A DNA stretch of 64,000 bases from Nocardioides cavernaquae. GTDB lineage: Bacteria > Actinomycetota > Actinomycetes > Propionibacteriales > Nocardioidaceae. Below the pieces are notes generated by a model that worked only from the letters and a program-made list of their open reading frames with translations, did no database searches and had not been told where the DNA came from. Of this stretch, positions 29,486 through 39,139 are shown piece after piece (position 1 is the first letter of the stretch; each line of letters opens with the position of its first letter). A program made the translations under genes and the position numbers. Location of the stretch: NCBI RefSeq assembly GCF_003600895.1, contig NZ_QYRP01000002.1:2852001-2916000 (forward strand), written 5' to 3'.

Positions 29486-30454
29486 ATGCCTGATGCAGTG
29501 AACACCGACGTACCTTCCGACGCCTGGTCCGGTGTGCACCGTGGGCCCCTCCGTGTGGGCGAGTGGGTCCGGTTGGTCGACTCCAAGGGCCGCAAGCACA
29601 ACTTCGAGCTGGTCGAGGGCAAGCGCTTCTTCAGCAACAAGGGCCACCTCGATCACGACGAGATCATCGGGCGTGAGGAGGGCTTCACCCTCAAGTCGTC
29701 CGCTGGCGGCGAGTACCTCATCTTCCGTCCGCTGCTGAGCGAGTTCGTGGTCTCCATGCCCCGCGGTGCCGCGGTGATCTACCCCAAGGACTCGGCCCAG
29801 ATCGTGGCGATGGCCGACATCTTCCCCGGCGCGATCGTCGTCGAGGCTGGCGTCGGCTCGGGCGCCCTCACCTGCACCCTGCTGCGGGCAGTCGGGCCGC
29901 TCGGGCGGGTCCACTCGTTCGAGCGTCGTGAGGAGTTCGCAGCCGTCGCGCGCCAGAACGTCACCCAGTTCTTCGGAGCCACGGACGAGCGACCGCACCC
30001 GTCCTGGCAGCTCGAGCTGGGCGACCTCGCCGAGGCGCTCCCGGCCTCCGGGATCAAGGCTGACCGGATCATCCTGGACATGCTCGCCCCGTGGGAGTGC
30101 GTCGACGCAACCGCCGACGCCCTGTCGCCGGGTGGCATCCTCCTCGCCTATGTCGCGACGACGACACAGCTCTCGCGCTTCGTCGAGACGGTGCGGGTCC
30201 ACGGAGGCTTCACCGAGCCCCAGGCGTGGGAGTCGCTCGTGCGTGACTGGCACGTCGAGGGTCTCGCTGTCCGCCCTGGCCACAAGATGATCGGCCACAC
30301 CGCCTTCCTCGTCACCGCGCGGAAGATGGCTCCGGGGGAGCGGGCCCCGCGCAAGCAGCGTCGTCCTGCGCCGGGTGCCTACGGCGTGGACTACATGGGG
30401 CCTCGGCCTGCCGACCTCCCCGAGCAGGTTCTCGAGGAGAAGTTCGACGCCTGA
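29486..30454 (+). CDS. trmI: tRNA (adenine(58)-N1)-methyltransferase
   Basis: Methylates N1 of A58 in the T-loop of tRNAs using S-adenosylmethionine; homotetramer in the family. The 322 residues start with a small beta domain (GEWVRLVDSKGRKHNFEL). The Rossmann core has VVEAGVGSGALTCTLLRAVGP (motif I), HSFERREEF and IILDMLAPWE. The C-terminal tail of about 40 residues is basic. The ATG at 29486 follows TAGGCT (29473-29478) by 7 nt. The position between the site-2 protease and arc is conserved. Confidence 0.94.
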   Translation: MPDAVNTDVPSDAWSGVHRGPLRVGEWVRLVDSKGRKHNFELVEGKRFFSNKGHLDHDEIIGREEGFTLKSSAGGEYLIFRPLLSEFVVSMPRGAAVIYPKDSAQIVAMADIFPGAIVVEAGVGSGALTCTLLRAVGPLGRVHSFERREEFAAVARQNVTQFFGATDERPHPSWQLELGDLAEALPASGIKADRIILDMLAPWECVDATADALSPGGILLAYVATTTQLSRFVETVRVHGGFTEPQAWESLVRDWHVEGLAVRPGHKMIGHTAFLVTARKMAPGERAPRKQRRPAPGAYGVDYMGPRPADLPEQVLEEKFDA

Positions 30455-30552
30455 GCGCCCGGCCCGGGCTCAGCAGGGGTCGGAAACACGATCGTCTTCG
30501 AATCTTGACCGACACTGCGCGCCTTCAGCCTTCCCCGGTTGAGGAATCTGGG

Positions 30553-30558
30553 TAGTGT
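30553..30558 (+). promoter_or_regulatory. Candidate -10 element of arc/mpa
   Basis: TAGTGT lies 21 nt upstream of the arc ATG. Unlike most genes here, arc has a leader with a strong AAGGAGGTGA ribosome-binding site (30565-30574). No convincing -35 element is visible. Confidence 0.35.
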
Positions 30559-30579
30559 CGCCATAAGGAGGTGACGCGA

Positions 30580-32319
30580 ATGTCGGCATCCGACCAGCCT
30601 CGTTCCGCTGAGGAGCTCGCCCACCAGGTCCGTTTCCTGGAGGCCGAGATCACTGACCTGCGCCGTCGGGTGGCTGAGAGCCCGACGCAGTCCCGTCTGC
30701 TCGACGACCGACTCGCAGACACCCAGCGCTCGCTTGCCGCGGTCACCGCGCAGAACGAGCGGCTTGCGCAGACGCTCCGTGAGGCGCGCGACCAGATCCT
30801 CGTCCTGAAGGAGGAGGTCGACCGCCTGGCCCAGCCGCCGGCCGGGTTCGGCACGTTCCTGCACCGCAACGACGACGACACCATCGACATCTTCACCGGT
30901 GGTCGCAAGCTCCGCGTCACGGTGAGCCCCAACGTCGAGCTCGACGAGCTCCAGCGTGGCCAGGAAGTCATGCTCAACGAGGCGCTCAACGTGGTCGCTG
31001 CCATGGAGTTCGAGCAGGTCGGCGAGGTCGTCATGCTCAAGGAGATCCTCGCGGACGGCGACCGGGTCCTGGTGATCGCCAACGCCGACGAGGAGCGCGT
31101 CGTCCGCATCGCTGACCCGCTGCGTGCCGAGAAGCTTCGCGCAGGCGATTCGCTGCTGCTCGACGCGCGCGCCGGCTACGTCTACGAGAAGGTGCCGAAG
31201 TCCGAGGTCGAGGAGCTCGTCCTCGAGGAAGTGCCGGACATCCACTACTCCGACATCGGCGGCCTGAGCGCTCAGATCGACCAGATCACCGATGCCGTGG
31301 AGCTGCCCTACCTCTACCCGGAGCTCTTCAAGGAGCACCAGCTCAAGCCGCCGAAGGGCGTGCTTCTCTACGGTCCTCCCGGCTGTGGCAAGACGCTGAT
31401 CGCGAAGGCGGTGGCCAACAGCCTCGCCAAGAAGGTCGCGGAGAAGACGGGCCAGGAGGGGAAGTCCTACTTCCTCAACATCAAGGGCCCCGAGCTCCTG
31501 AACAAGTACGTCGGTGAGACCGAGCGCCACATCCGCCTGGTCTTCCAGCGCGCACGGGAGAAGGCCTCCGAGGGCACTCCGGTCATCGTCTTCTTCGACG
31601 AGATGGACTCGCTCTTCCGCACCCGCGGTTCGGGCGTCTCCTCCGACGTCGAGAACACGATCGTCCCGCAGCTCCTGTCGGAGATCGATGGCGTCGAGCT
31701 GCTGGAGAACGTCCTGGTCATCGGCGCCTCCAACCGCGAGGACATGATCGATCCTGCCATCCTGCGTCCGGGCCGCCTCGACGTGAAGATCAAGATCGAG
31801 CGCCCCGACGCGGAGGCGGCCCGCGACATCTTCTCGAAGTACCTCCTGCCGACGCTGCCGCTGCACCTCGACGACCTGGCCGAATTCGGTGGCTCGCGTG
31901 AGGCCTGCATCGCGGGCATGATCCAGGCGGCCGTCGAGCGGATGTACACCGAGACCGAGGAGAACCGCTTCCTCGAGGTCACCTACGCCAACGGCGACAA
32001 GGAAGTCCTCTACTTCAAGGACTTCAACTCGGGCGCGATGATCCAGAACATCGTCGACCGGGCCAAGAAGATGGCGATCAAGGACCTCCTCGACCACCAG
32101 CAGCGAGGCCTCCGGGTGCAGCACCTGCTCCAGGCGTGCGTGGACGAGTTCAAGGAGAACGAGGACCTCCCCAACACCACCAACCCCGACGACTGGGCCC
32201 GCATCTCGGGCAAGAAGGGCGAGCGGATCGTCTTCATCCGCACGCTCATCACCGGCAAGCAAGGCACGGAGCCAGGGCGTTCCATCGACACCGTCGCCAA
32301 CACCGGTCAGTACCTCTGA
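30580..32319 (+). CDS. arc: Proteasome-associated ATPase ARC/Mpa
   Basis: Hexameric AAA ATPase that recognises pupylated proteins, unfolds them and feeds them to the 20S proteasome. The 579 residues comprise an N-terminal coiled coil (about 12-90) that binds Pup, tandem OB folds, and the AAA module. The AAA module has Walker A GPPGCGKT at 265-272, Walker [13 protein letters not shown], and the arginine-finger/sensor region [21 protein letters not shown]. The C-terminus TGQYL keeps the penultimate Tyr needed to open the proteasome gate. An in-frame GTG at 30571 overlaps the ribosome-binding site AAGGAGG, so the ATG at 30580 is the start. Also called mpa in mycobacteria. Confidence 0.97.
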   Translation: MSASDQPRSAEELAHQVRFLEAEITDLRRRVAESPTQSRLLDDRLADTQRSLAAVTAQNERLAQTLREARDQILVLKEEVDRLAQPPAGFGTFLHRNDDDTIDIFTGGRKLRVTVSPNVELDELQRGQEVMLNEALNVVAAMEFEQVGEVVMLKEILADGDRVLVIANADEERVVRIADPLRAEKLRAGDSLLLDARAGYVYEKVPKSEVEELVLEEVPDIHYSDIGGLSAQIDQITDAVELPYLYPELFKEHQLKPPKGVLLYGPPGCGKTLIAKAVANSLAKKVAEKTGQEGKSYFLNIKGPELLNKYVGETERHIRLVFQRAREKASEGTPVIVFFDEMDSLFRTRGSGVSSDVENTIVPQLLSEIDGVELLENVLVIGASNREDMIDPAILRPGRLDVKIKIERPDAEAARDIFSKYLLPTLPLHLDDLAEFGGSREACIAGMIQAAVERMYTETEENRFLEVTYANGDKEVLYFKDFNSGAMIQNIVDRAKKMAIKDLLDHQQRGLRVQHLLQACVDEFKENEDLPNTTNPDDWARISGKKGERIVFIRTLITGKQGTEPGRSIDTVANTGQYL

Positions 32320-32409
32320 CCGTTCCCGCTCCCCGAAGGCCCCCGAAGGCCGGCGCTGGTCTAGCCAGCCTCCGGGGGCCGATGGCTGCCACGACTAGGG
32401 TCCGGGCCC

Positions 32410-34053
32410 ATGACGATCCAGGCTCGGTACGACGCGCCCCTTCGCGGCGCGCTCGCCGCCGTGATGGAGCACCGTCCCCTCGAAGGCGTGGCCCTGTTCC
32501 CCGGCGACGACCCGGTGGAGCGCGCGATGCGCGGCCTCCTTCTGGCCCTTGCCCAGGAGTTCGAGCAGGCATACGAGCTGGCGCTGGCGGCGCGTGCAGA
32601 GGCGACCAGCTTCGACGGATTGGCGCTCGCCCGGGGCGTGCTTGCCTTCGCCTCGGCAGGGTGGCCGTTGGAGCCGGATGCGGCGATTGCCGACCCGATC
32701 GATGAGGCGCTCGCCGACCTGGACCGGCTCGCGTCGGACGGCGGGGACCGGACGCTGCGTACGCTCGCTGGACACATGCTGCTCGAGGGCGCCTGCGCTC
32801 AGTACCGCCTCCATGACGCAGCGAGGCTGCTGGATGCGACGGGTCTTCCCGATCCCGCGTTCCTCGCCGGACCGGACGGGGCTCCGCACGTCTATCTCGA
32901 CCTGATCCAGACCACGTACACACGGGTGCTGGTGTGGTCGGGGCGTACCGACGCCGCGCTGGCGCACCTGGGATCGCTACCGCCGTCGGCCTCCCTCGCC
33001 GGGCAGGTCATCCTGGCGGCCTGCCACGCAGTCGCCTCAGGCCACGCGGCCGAACCGGACGTCATGCGGGGCTTCGCTGCCCAGCTGGCCGACACCTTCC
33101 CGGAGCCGGTCGACCACGTCTCAAGTGGCTTCCACCTGATGGCCGGATACGGGCTGGCGGCAGTCGGGGAGACGGCGCGGGCCGCCCGCTCGGTGATCAC
33201 CGCCGGAGGCGACGCCGACCTGCCACGCCTCACCCTCATCGATCGCGCGATGAGCCTGGAGCTGCTGGTTGCGGCGGCGCTTGCCGAGGACGACCACGAC
33301 GCGGCCGAGTCCTGGATCGAGCGCCAGGCGCCGCTGACCGCGTCACCGATCGCACGAGCGACGGTGTGGCGGACCCAGGCCCGCATGGCCCTCCATCGCC
33401 TCGACCTCGGCGCCGCCCTGGATCTTGCCACGCGTGCACGGGATGAGTCCGAGCGTTGCCAGCGGCCCATCGAGGTCGCTGACACGGAGGTCCTGCTGTC
33501 GCGCATCGAGATCGCCATGGACCGCGGGGCCGCGGCGCACGGCCGCCTCGCCCGTCTGGTCGATGACGCCGAGCTCGGGGGACACGCTGCGACCCGGCTC
33601 GCGGCGAACCGGGAGCTGCGCCGGATCGGTCGGCGCCTTCCGCCCCCGCGGGCCCAGGGTTGGGACGTGCTCTCCGAACGCGAGAGGGCGATCGCACTTG
33701 CTGTTGCACAAGGGCAGTCGAACCCGGCCATTGCAGCCAGCTTGCATCTCTCGCCGCACACCGTGCGAATCCACGTGTCTCGTGTCCTCGCGGCGTTCGG
33801 GGTGCCCACCCGCACGCTGCTGGCCGTGCAGCTGGCGGACCGCCTGCCACAGGTCGAGCTCCCCGCGCTCACCCCGCGCCAGCTGGACGTGGCGCGCCTG
33901 GTTGCGGAAGGGGCTCGCAACGCCGACATCTCGGAGGCGTTGGGCATCGGCGTTCGCACCGTCGAGCAGCACGTGGCGGCAGTGATGGCGCGCTGGCAAG
34001 CGGGGAGCCGCGCCGCGATCGCTGGCCTGATGGCTGCTCATGCCAACCTTTGA
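32410..34053 (+). CDS. LuxR-type regulator with two tandem HTH domains
   Basis: A 547-residue regulator lying between arc and dop, where I recall no such gene in mycobacteria. About residues 1-410 are Ala/Leu-rich helical repeats of TPR-like character without a recognisable P-loop. The C-terminus contains two complete GerE-type HTHs back to back: one at about 417-478 (LSERERAIALAVAQGQSNPAIA ... TVRIHVSRVL), the other at about 487-547 (LTPRQLDVARLVAEG ... RTVEQHVAAVM). LuxR proteins normally have one. TAGGGT (32396-32401) is 8 nt before the ATG. There is no known ligand. It could control the flanking Pup-proteasome genes or be a chance insertion. Confidence 0.85.
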   Translation: MTIQARYDAPLRGALAAVMEHRPLEGVALFPGDDPVERAMRGLLLALAQEFEQAYELALAARAEATSFDGLALARGVLAFASAGWPLEPDAAIADPIDEALADLDRLASDGGDRTLRTLAGHMLLEGACAQYRLHDAARLLDATGLPDPAFLAGPDGAPHVYLDLIQTTYTRVLVWSGRTDAALAHLGSLPPSASLAGQVILAACHAVASGHAAEPDVMRGFAAQLADTFPEPVDHVSSGFHLMAGYGLAAVGETARAARSVITAGGDADLPRLTLIDRAMSLELLVAAALAEDDHDAAESWIERQAPLTASPIARATVWRTQARMALHRLDLGAALDLATRARDESERCQRPIEVADTEVLLSRIEIAMDRGAAAHGRLARLVDDAELGGHAATRLAANRELRRIGRRLPPPRAQGWDVLSERERAIALAVAQGQSNPAIAASLHLSPHTVRIHVSRVLAAFGVPTRTLLAVQLADRLPQVELPALTPRQLDVARLVAEGARNADISEALGIGVRTVEQHVAAVMARWQAGSRAAIAGLMAAHANL

Positions 34054-34251
34054 TTAGTACGAATCCCCATGGACCCCGCTCGCCCCGGAACCCCAGACTT
34101 GTCCCGGGGTCGGCTCGACAGCGGTCCCGGGGAGCGCGGGGGTCTTCTCCGGGCCCTGCTGCGCGTTCGTGGTGCGGCGCGGGAGTGGCGCCGGGAGAAC
34201 CGGTGCCGCAGGTCGGGCGATCTGGCTCTCGTGCGCGAGTAGGCTCGCCGC

Positions 34252-35760
34252 ATGAGCGTCCGGCGCGTGATGGGCACCGAGGTCGAGTACGGCATCTCGG
34301 TCACAGGTCAACCCTCGGCAAACCCGATGGTGGCTTCGTCGCAGGTCGTCAACGCCTACGCCTCGGCGACGCTCAAGGCACGTCGGGCCCGGTGGGACTT
34401 CGAGGAGGAGTCACCGCTGCGCGACGCGCGCGGCTTCGACATGTCGCGCGCAGTCGCCGACGCGAGCCAGCTGACCGACGAGGACATGGGCCTCGCCAAC
34501 GTCATCCTCACCAACGGCGCGCGGCTCTACGTCGACCATGCGCACCCCGAGTTCTCCACGCCTGAGTGCACGAATCCGCTCGACATCGTCAAGTGGGACA
34601 AGGCGGGGGAGCAGATCATGCTCGACGCCTCGATCCGGGCCGCTCAGCTGCCTGGCGGGCCCGCGATCGTGCTGTACAAGAACAACACCGACAACAAGGG
34701 CGTCTCCTACGGCGCGCACGAGAACTACCTGATGCGACGGTCCACACCGTTCTCTGACATCGTTGGCCACCTGACCCCGTTCCTCGTCAGCCGCCAGGTG
34801 GTGACCGGCGCAGGCCGTGTCGGGATCGGCCAGGATGGGCGCGGCCAGGGGTTCCAGATCAGCCAGCGGTCGGACTTCTTCGAGGTCGAGGTCGGCCTCG
34901 AGACGACATTGAAGCGCCCGATCATCAACACCCGCGACGAGCCCCATGCCGACCCGGAGAAGTACCGCCGTCTGCATGTGATCATCGGGGACGCCAACCT
35001 CGCCGAGGTGTCGACGTACCTCAAGGTCGGCACGGCCTCGCTGGTCCTGGCGATGATCGAGGACCGCTACATCACGCGCGACCTCGGCCTCGAGACCCCC
35101 GTGGCGTCCCTCCGGGCGATCAGCCACGACCCGACGTGCAAGCTGACCGTCGCGCTCAAGGACGGCCGCAGGCTGACTGCGGTCCAGCTGCAGCTGGAGT
35201 ACCTCGACCTCGCCAAGAAGTACGTCGAGGACCGGCTCGGCGCCGACGCGGACGCACAGACCGTCGATGTCCTGCGCCGATGGGAGTCGGTCCTCACCCG
35301 GCTGGAGGACGACCCGATGTTGTGCGCCGGCGAGCTCGACTGGGCCGCCAAGCTCAAGCTCCTCCAGCAGTACCGCGACCGCGACGGTCTCGACTGGGAC
35401 GACCACAAGCTGCATGCGATCGACCTCCAGTACGCCGACATCCGCCCCGAGAAGGGGCTCTACCACCGCCTCGTGTCGATGGGCCGGATCGAGACGCTCA
35501 TCGACAAGGGGCAGGTCGACGACGCGATGCACGAGCCGCCCACCGACACACGGGCGTACTTCCGTGGACGCTGCCTCGAGAAGTACTCCGCCAGTGTCGC
35601 GGCTGCTTCCTGGGACTCCGTCATCTTCGACATCCCCGGGCGCGACTCGCTCCAGCGAGTGCCCACGATCGACCCCCTGCGCGGCAGCAAGGCACACGTC
35701 GGAGAACTGTTCGATCGTTGTGACACGGCAGAGCAGCTCTTCCGTGCCCTGACCGGCTAG
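34252..35760 (+). CDS. dop: Depupylase/deamidase of Pup
   Basis: Removes Pup from conjugates and, where Pup ends in Gln, deamidates it. The 502 residues have the glutamine-synthetase-like fold. MGTEVEYG carries the ATP/metal-binding Glu, and [13 protein letters not shown] carries catalytic-position Asp95. The stretch [17 protein letters not shown] corresponds to the Dop-specific loop that PafA lacks. The segment NTRDEPHAD is shared with PafA. The ATG at 34252 follows TAGGCT (34240-34245) by 6 nt. Pup in this genome already ends in Glu, so depupylation is the likely sole task. The 198-bp gap upstream shows no other gene. Confidence 0.95.
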   Translation: MSVRRVMGTEVEYGISVTGQPSANPMVASSQVVNAYASATLKARRARWDFEEESPLRDARGFDMSRAVADASQLTDEDMGLANVILTNGARLYVDHAHPEFSTPECTNPLDIVKWDKAGEQIMLDASIRAAQLPGGPAIVLYKNNTDNKGVSYGAHENYLMRRSTPFSDIVGHLTPFLVSRQVVTGAGRVGIGQDGRGQGFQISQRSDFFEVEVGLETTLKRPIINTRDEPHADPEKYRRLHVIIGDANLAEVSTYLKVGTASLVLAMIEDRYITRDLGLETPVASLRAISHDPTCKLTVALKDGRRLTAVQLQLEYLDLAKKYVEDRLGADADAQTVDVLRRWESVLTRLEDDPMLCAGELDWAAKLKLLQQYRDRDGLDWDDHKLHAIDLQYADIRPEKGLYHRLVSMGRIETLIDKGQVDDAMHEPPTDTRAYFRGRCLEKYSASVAAASWDSVIFDIPGRDSLQRVPTIDPLRGSKAHVGELFDRCDTAEQLFRALTG

Positions 35761-35769
35761 GGTCGGGAT

Positions 35770-35967
35770 ATGGCCCAGGAGCAGAAGCAGCCTAAGAAGA
35801 GTTCCGAGGCGGATGAGGTCGACGAGACCGCACCCGAAGGGACCGTTGCCGAGCGCAAAGAGCAGCTCGACGAGGACATCGACGCGATCCTCGACGAGAT
35901 CGACGAGGTGCTCGAGTCCAACGCCGAGGACTTCGTGAAGTCCTTCATCCAGAAGGGCGGCGAGTGA
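35770..35967 (+). CDS. pup: Prokaryotic ubiquitin-like protein Pup
   Basis: Small, largely disordered protein tag attached to substrate lysines. It has 65 residues with the typical acidic composition and a C-terminal half ([21 protein letters not shown]) that folds into a helix on the ARC coiled coil. It ends [13 protein letters not shown]. The terminal residue is Glu as encoded (GGE), not Gln, so it is ligation-competent without deamidation. A TAGGGT box (35758-35763), whose TAG is the dop stop codon, lies 6 nt before the ATG. This suggests pup also has its own leaderless transcript. It overlaps prcB by 4 bp (GTGA). Confidence 0.96.
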   Translation: MAQEQKQPKKSSEADEVDETAPEGTVAERKEQLDEDIDAILDEIDEVLESNAEDFVKSFIQKGGE

Positions 35968-36821
35968 CGGGTCTGCCGGGCGAGCGAGCGGGCCTTCCCG
36001 CCTCGTTCATGGCCCCCGGCACGTCGTCGTTCACCGACTTCCTCGGCGCTCACCAGCCTGACCTGCTGCCCTCGCGGCGGATGACGTCGGGCACCGGCGA
36101 TGCGGGCAACCTGGCCCCGCACGGCACCACGATCGTCGCTGCGACCTTCAACGGGGGCGTCGTGATGGCGGGCGACCGCCGCGCGACCATGGGCAACATC
36201 ATCGCCCAGCGCGACATTGAGAAGGTCTTCCCGGCCGACGAGTTCTCCTGCGTCGGCATCGCCGGCACCGCGGGCCTTGCGGTCGAGATGGTCCGGCTCT
36301 TCCAGACCGAGCTCGAGCACTACGAGAAGATCGAGGGCTCGACGCTGTCGATGGACGGCAAGTCCAACCGGCTGGCTGCCCTGATCCGGGCCAACCTCGG
36401 CCTGGCGATGCAGGGCCTCGCGGTCGTGCCGCTCTTCGCAGGCTTCGACCTGGCCACGCAGCGCGGCCGGATCTTCTCCTACGACGTCACCGGTGGCCGC
36501 TACGAGGAGACCGCGTTCCACTCGGTCGGCTCGGGCTCTCTCTTCGCCCGCGGTTCGCTGAAGAAGCTCTACCGCGAGGACCTCAACGCCAACACCGTCG
36601 TCGAGGCCGTCATCGAGGCGCTGTACGACGCCGCCGACGACGACTCTGCGACCGGCGGTCCTGATGTCACACGCCGCATCTTCCCCGTCGTCCAGGTGAT
36701 CACGGCCGAGGGCGGACACCGCATGCCCGACGAGGAGGTCGCGACCATCGCCGACCGCGTCATCGACGGCCGCATGCGACGCCCCGACGGCCCTGCGGCA
36801 GAGCTGGAGAACCGCCGATGA
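35964..36821 (+). CDS. prcB: Proteasome subunit beta
   Basis: Catalytic subunit of the 20S proteasome. The 285-residue precursor has a propeptide of 54 residues ending PHG, followed by the autocatalytic Thr55 in [21 protein letters not shown]; Asp and Lys of the active site lie in GDRRAT and the downstream DIEKVF region. The GTG start overlaps the pup stop (GTGA), and its own stop overlaps prcA (ATGA), so pup-prcB-prcA are translationally coupled. Confidence 0.96.
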   Translation: MTGLPGERAGLPASFMAPGTSSFTDFLGAHQPDLLPSRRMTSGTGDAGNLAPHGTTIVAATFNGGVVMAGDRRATMGNIIAQRDIEKVFPADEFSCVGIAGTAGLAVEMVRLFQTELEHYEKIEGSTLSMDGKSNRLAALIRANLGLAMQGLAVVPLFAGFDLATQRGRIFSYDVTGGRYEETAFHSVGSGSLFARGSLKKLYREDLNANTVVEAVIEALYDAADDDSATGGPDVTRRIFPVVQVITAEGGHRMPDEEVATIADRVIDGRMRRPDGPAAELENRR

Positions 36822-37735
36822 GTATGCCGTTCTACGTCTCGCCCGAGCAGCTGATGAAGGACCGCGCCGACTTCGCGCGCAAGGGCATCGCCCGTGGTCG
36901 CTCCGTCGTCGCCGTGCAGTACGCCGATGGCGTGCTGTTCGTGTCGGAGAACCCCTCCCAGGCGTTGCACAAGGTCTCCGAGATCTATGACCGCATCGCG
37001 TTCGCCGCGGTGGGTCGCTACAACGAGTTCGAGAACCTCCGCATCGCCGGCGTCCGGCTGGCCGACATGCGCGGCTACGCCTACGACCGGCGCGACGTGA
37101 CCGGTCGCGGACTCGCCAACGCCTACGCCCAGACGCTCGGCACGATCTTCTCCTCCGGCGGCGAGAAGCCCTACGAGGTCGAGCTCTTCGTCGCCGAGAT
37201 CGGGGACGAGGTCGCCGGTGACCAGCTCTACCGCCTGACCTACGACGGACAGGTGGCCGATGAGCACGGGTTCGCGGTCATGGGTGGCGCGGCGGACGTC
37301 GTCGCGACGTACCTCAAGGAGCGTTATGAGCCGGGCCTCAGCCTCGCTGCCGCGGTGAGGCTCGCGGTGGCTGCCCTCGGCCACTCCCAGAACGAGAAGG
37401 GCGAGGGAGGCGACCGGGTGATCCCGATCGGCGACCTCGAGGTGGCGGTCCTCGACCGCACTCGGGTGCAACCGCGCAAGTTCCGCAGGATCCGCCCGCC
37501 GATCCTGGGCGACCTGCTCGGGGCGCGCGGACCCGAGCAGCCCGACGAACCGGAGCCCGAGGATGGCGCAGGGGGCTCGCTTCCGTCGGCGCCCGTGGCC
37601 GATGACCCCTCCGATCCGACCGACACGGTGAGCGGCCCGGTGCCGCCGCTGGAGCACCCCCTCACGGGTGAGCCCCACACGGCACCTCCGGTTGCTCCGC
37701 CCGTTGCGCCTCCGGTAGCCCCGCCTGCGGAGTAG
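36818..37735 (+). CDS. prcA: Proteasome subunit alpha
   Basis: Forms the outer rings and gate of the 20S proteasome. Its 305 residues begin with the gating segment [28 protein letters not shown], followed by the core fold ([18 protein letters not shown]). After about residue 245 comes a long acidic, proline-rich tail ending in [16 protein letters not shown]. This tail makes the protein clearly longer than the roughly 250-residue mycobacterial subunit. The three repeats use different synonymous codons. Its TAG stop is the first part of the TAGGTT box serving pafA. Confidence 0.95.
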   Translation: MSMPFYVSPEQLMKDRADFARKGIARGRSVVAVQYADGVLFVSENPSQALHKVSEIYDRIAFAAVGRYNEFENLRIAGVRLADMRGYAYDRRDVTGRGLANAYAQTLGTIFSSGGEKPYEVELFVAEIGDEVAGDQLYRLTYDGQVADEHGFAVMGGAADVVATYLKERYEPGLSLAAAVRLAVAALGHSQNEKGEGGDRVIPIGDLEVAVLDRTRVQPRKFRRIRPPILGDLLGARGPEQPDEPEPEDGAGGSLPSAPVADDPSDPTDTVSGPVPPLEHPLTGEPHTAPPVAPPVAPPVAPPAE

Positions 37736-37744
37736 GTTGCCACC

Positions 37745-39106
37745 ATGGACCGGCGGATCTTCGGTATCGAGAACGAGTACGGCGTCACGTGCACGTTCAA
37801 GGGCCAGCGTCGCCTGAGTCCGGACGAGGTGGCCCGCTACCTGTTCCGCAAGGTCGTCTCGTGGGGCCGGAGCAGCAACGTCTTCCTGCGCAACGGCGCT
37901 CGCCTCTATCTCGACGTCGGCTCCCACCCGGAGTACGCAACGCCGGAGTGCGACGACATCTCCGACCTGGTCGCCCACGACAAGGCGGGGGAGCGGATCC
38001 TCGAAGGGCTGTTGGTCGACGCCGAGCAGCGGCTGCACGACGAGGGCATCGCGGGCGACATCTACCTGTTCAAGAACAACACCGACTCAGCGGGCAACTC
38101 CTACGGCTGCCACGAGAACTACCTCGTCGGGCGCCAGGGAGAGTTCAGCCGGATCGCCGACATCCTGATCCCGTTCCTCGTGACTCGGCAGGTGATCGTC
38201 GGCGCGGGCAAGATCATCCAGACGCCTCGCGGCGCGTCGTTCTCCGTGAGCCAGCGCGCCGAGCACATCTGGGAGGGCGTCTCGAGCGCCACGACCCGGA
38301 GCCGGCCGATCATCAACACCCGCGACGAGCCGCACGCCGACGCCGAGAAGTACCGCCGGCTCCACGTGATCGTCGGTGACTCGAACATGTCCGAGACGAC
38401 GACGCTGCTCAAGGTGGCCAGCTGCGACCTCGTGCTGCGCATGATCGAGGAGGGCGTCGTGATGCGGGACCTCACGATGGAGAACCCGATCCGGGCGATC
38501 CGCGAGATCTCCCACGACCTGACGGGCCGCCGCAAGATCCGGCTCTCCAACGGCCGGGAGGCCAGCGCCCTCGACATCCAGCTCGAGTACCTCACCCGGG
38601 CGCGCGACTTCGTCGACCGCCGCGAGCTCCGCACACCTGTGATCGACAAGGCGCTCGACCTGTGGGAGCGAGGGCTCAAGGCGATCGAGTCCCAGGACTT
38701 CGACCTGGTCGACCGCGAGATCGACTGGGTGATCAAGTTGAAGCTGATCGAGCGCTACCGCGCCAAGCACGGTCTGGCGATGGGCCACCCGCGCATCGCG
38801 CAGCTCGATCTGGCCTATCACGACATCCACCGCAACCGCGGGCTCTACTACCTGCTCGAGAAGCGGGGGGCTGTTGCCCGGGTGAGCGACGACCTCACCA
38901 TCTTCCGGGCCAAGACGGTGCCGCCGCAGGAGACGCGCGCCAAGTTGCGTGGGGACTTCATCCGCAAGGCCCAGGAGCGCCGACGCGACTTCACCGTGGA
39001 CTGGGTGCACCTGAAGCTCAACGACCAGGCGCAGCGCACGGTCCTCTGCAAGGACCCGTTCCGTGCTGTCGACGAACGAGTCCAGCGACTCATCGACGGG
39101 ATGTAG
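37745..39106 (+). CDS. pafA: Pup--protein ligase
   Basis: Ligates the C-terminal Glu of Pup to substrate lysines with ATP hydrolysis. The 453-residue glutamine-synthetase-like protein begins [15 protein letters not shown] (metal/ATP Glu). It has catalytic-position Asp57 in [15 protein letters not shown] and [15 protein letters not shown], and lacks the Dop-loop insertion. C-terminal features include the [13 protein letters not shown] segment. The ATG follows TAGGTT (37733-37738) by 6 nt. It directly follows prcA, a compact arrangement; in mycobacteria, as I recall, pafA is separated from prcBA. Confidence 0.96.
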   Translation: MDRRIFGIENEYGVTCTFKGQRRLSPDEVARYLFRKVVSWGRSSNVFLRNGARLYLDVGSHPEYATPECDDISDLVAHDKAGERILEGLLVDAEQRLHDEGIAGDIYLFKNNTDSAGNSYGCHENYLVGRQGEFSRIADILIPFLVTRQVIVGAGKIIQTPRGASFSVSQRAEHIWEGVSSATTRSRPIINTRDEPHADAEKYRRLHVIVGDSNMSETTTLLKVASCDLVLRMIEEGVVMRDLTMENPIRAIREISHDLTGRRKIRLSNGREASALDIQLEYLTRARDFVDRRELRTPVIDKALDLWERGLKAIESQDFDLVDREIDWVIKLKLIERYRAKHGLAMGHPRIAQLDLAYHDIHRNRGLYYLLEKRGAVARVSDDLTIFRAKTVPPQETRAKLRGDFIRKAQERRRDFTVDWVHLKLNDQAQRTVLCKDPFRAVDERVQRLIDGM

Positions 39107-39139
39107 GGAGCGTTTCGTTCCTGCGGCTAGGCTGCCGCC

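Noticed and set aside
30391..32262. Minus-strand 623-codon frame opposite arc
   Set aside because: Shadow frame rich in Leu/Asp/Val; arc is unambiguous on the plus strand.
34054..34251. Possible small gene or RNA between the LuxR gene and dop
   Set aside because: Only short G+C-rich dyads were seen, with no convincing start, ribosome-binding site or stable RNA fold beyond what the base composition gives.
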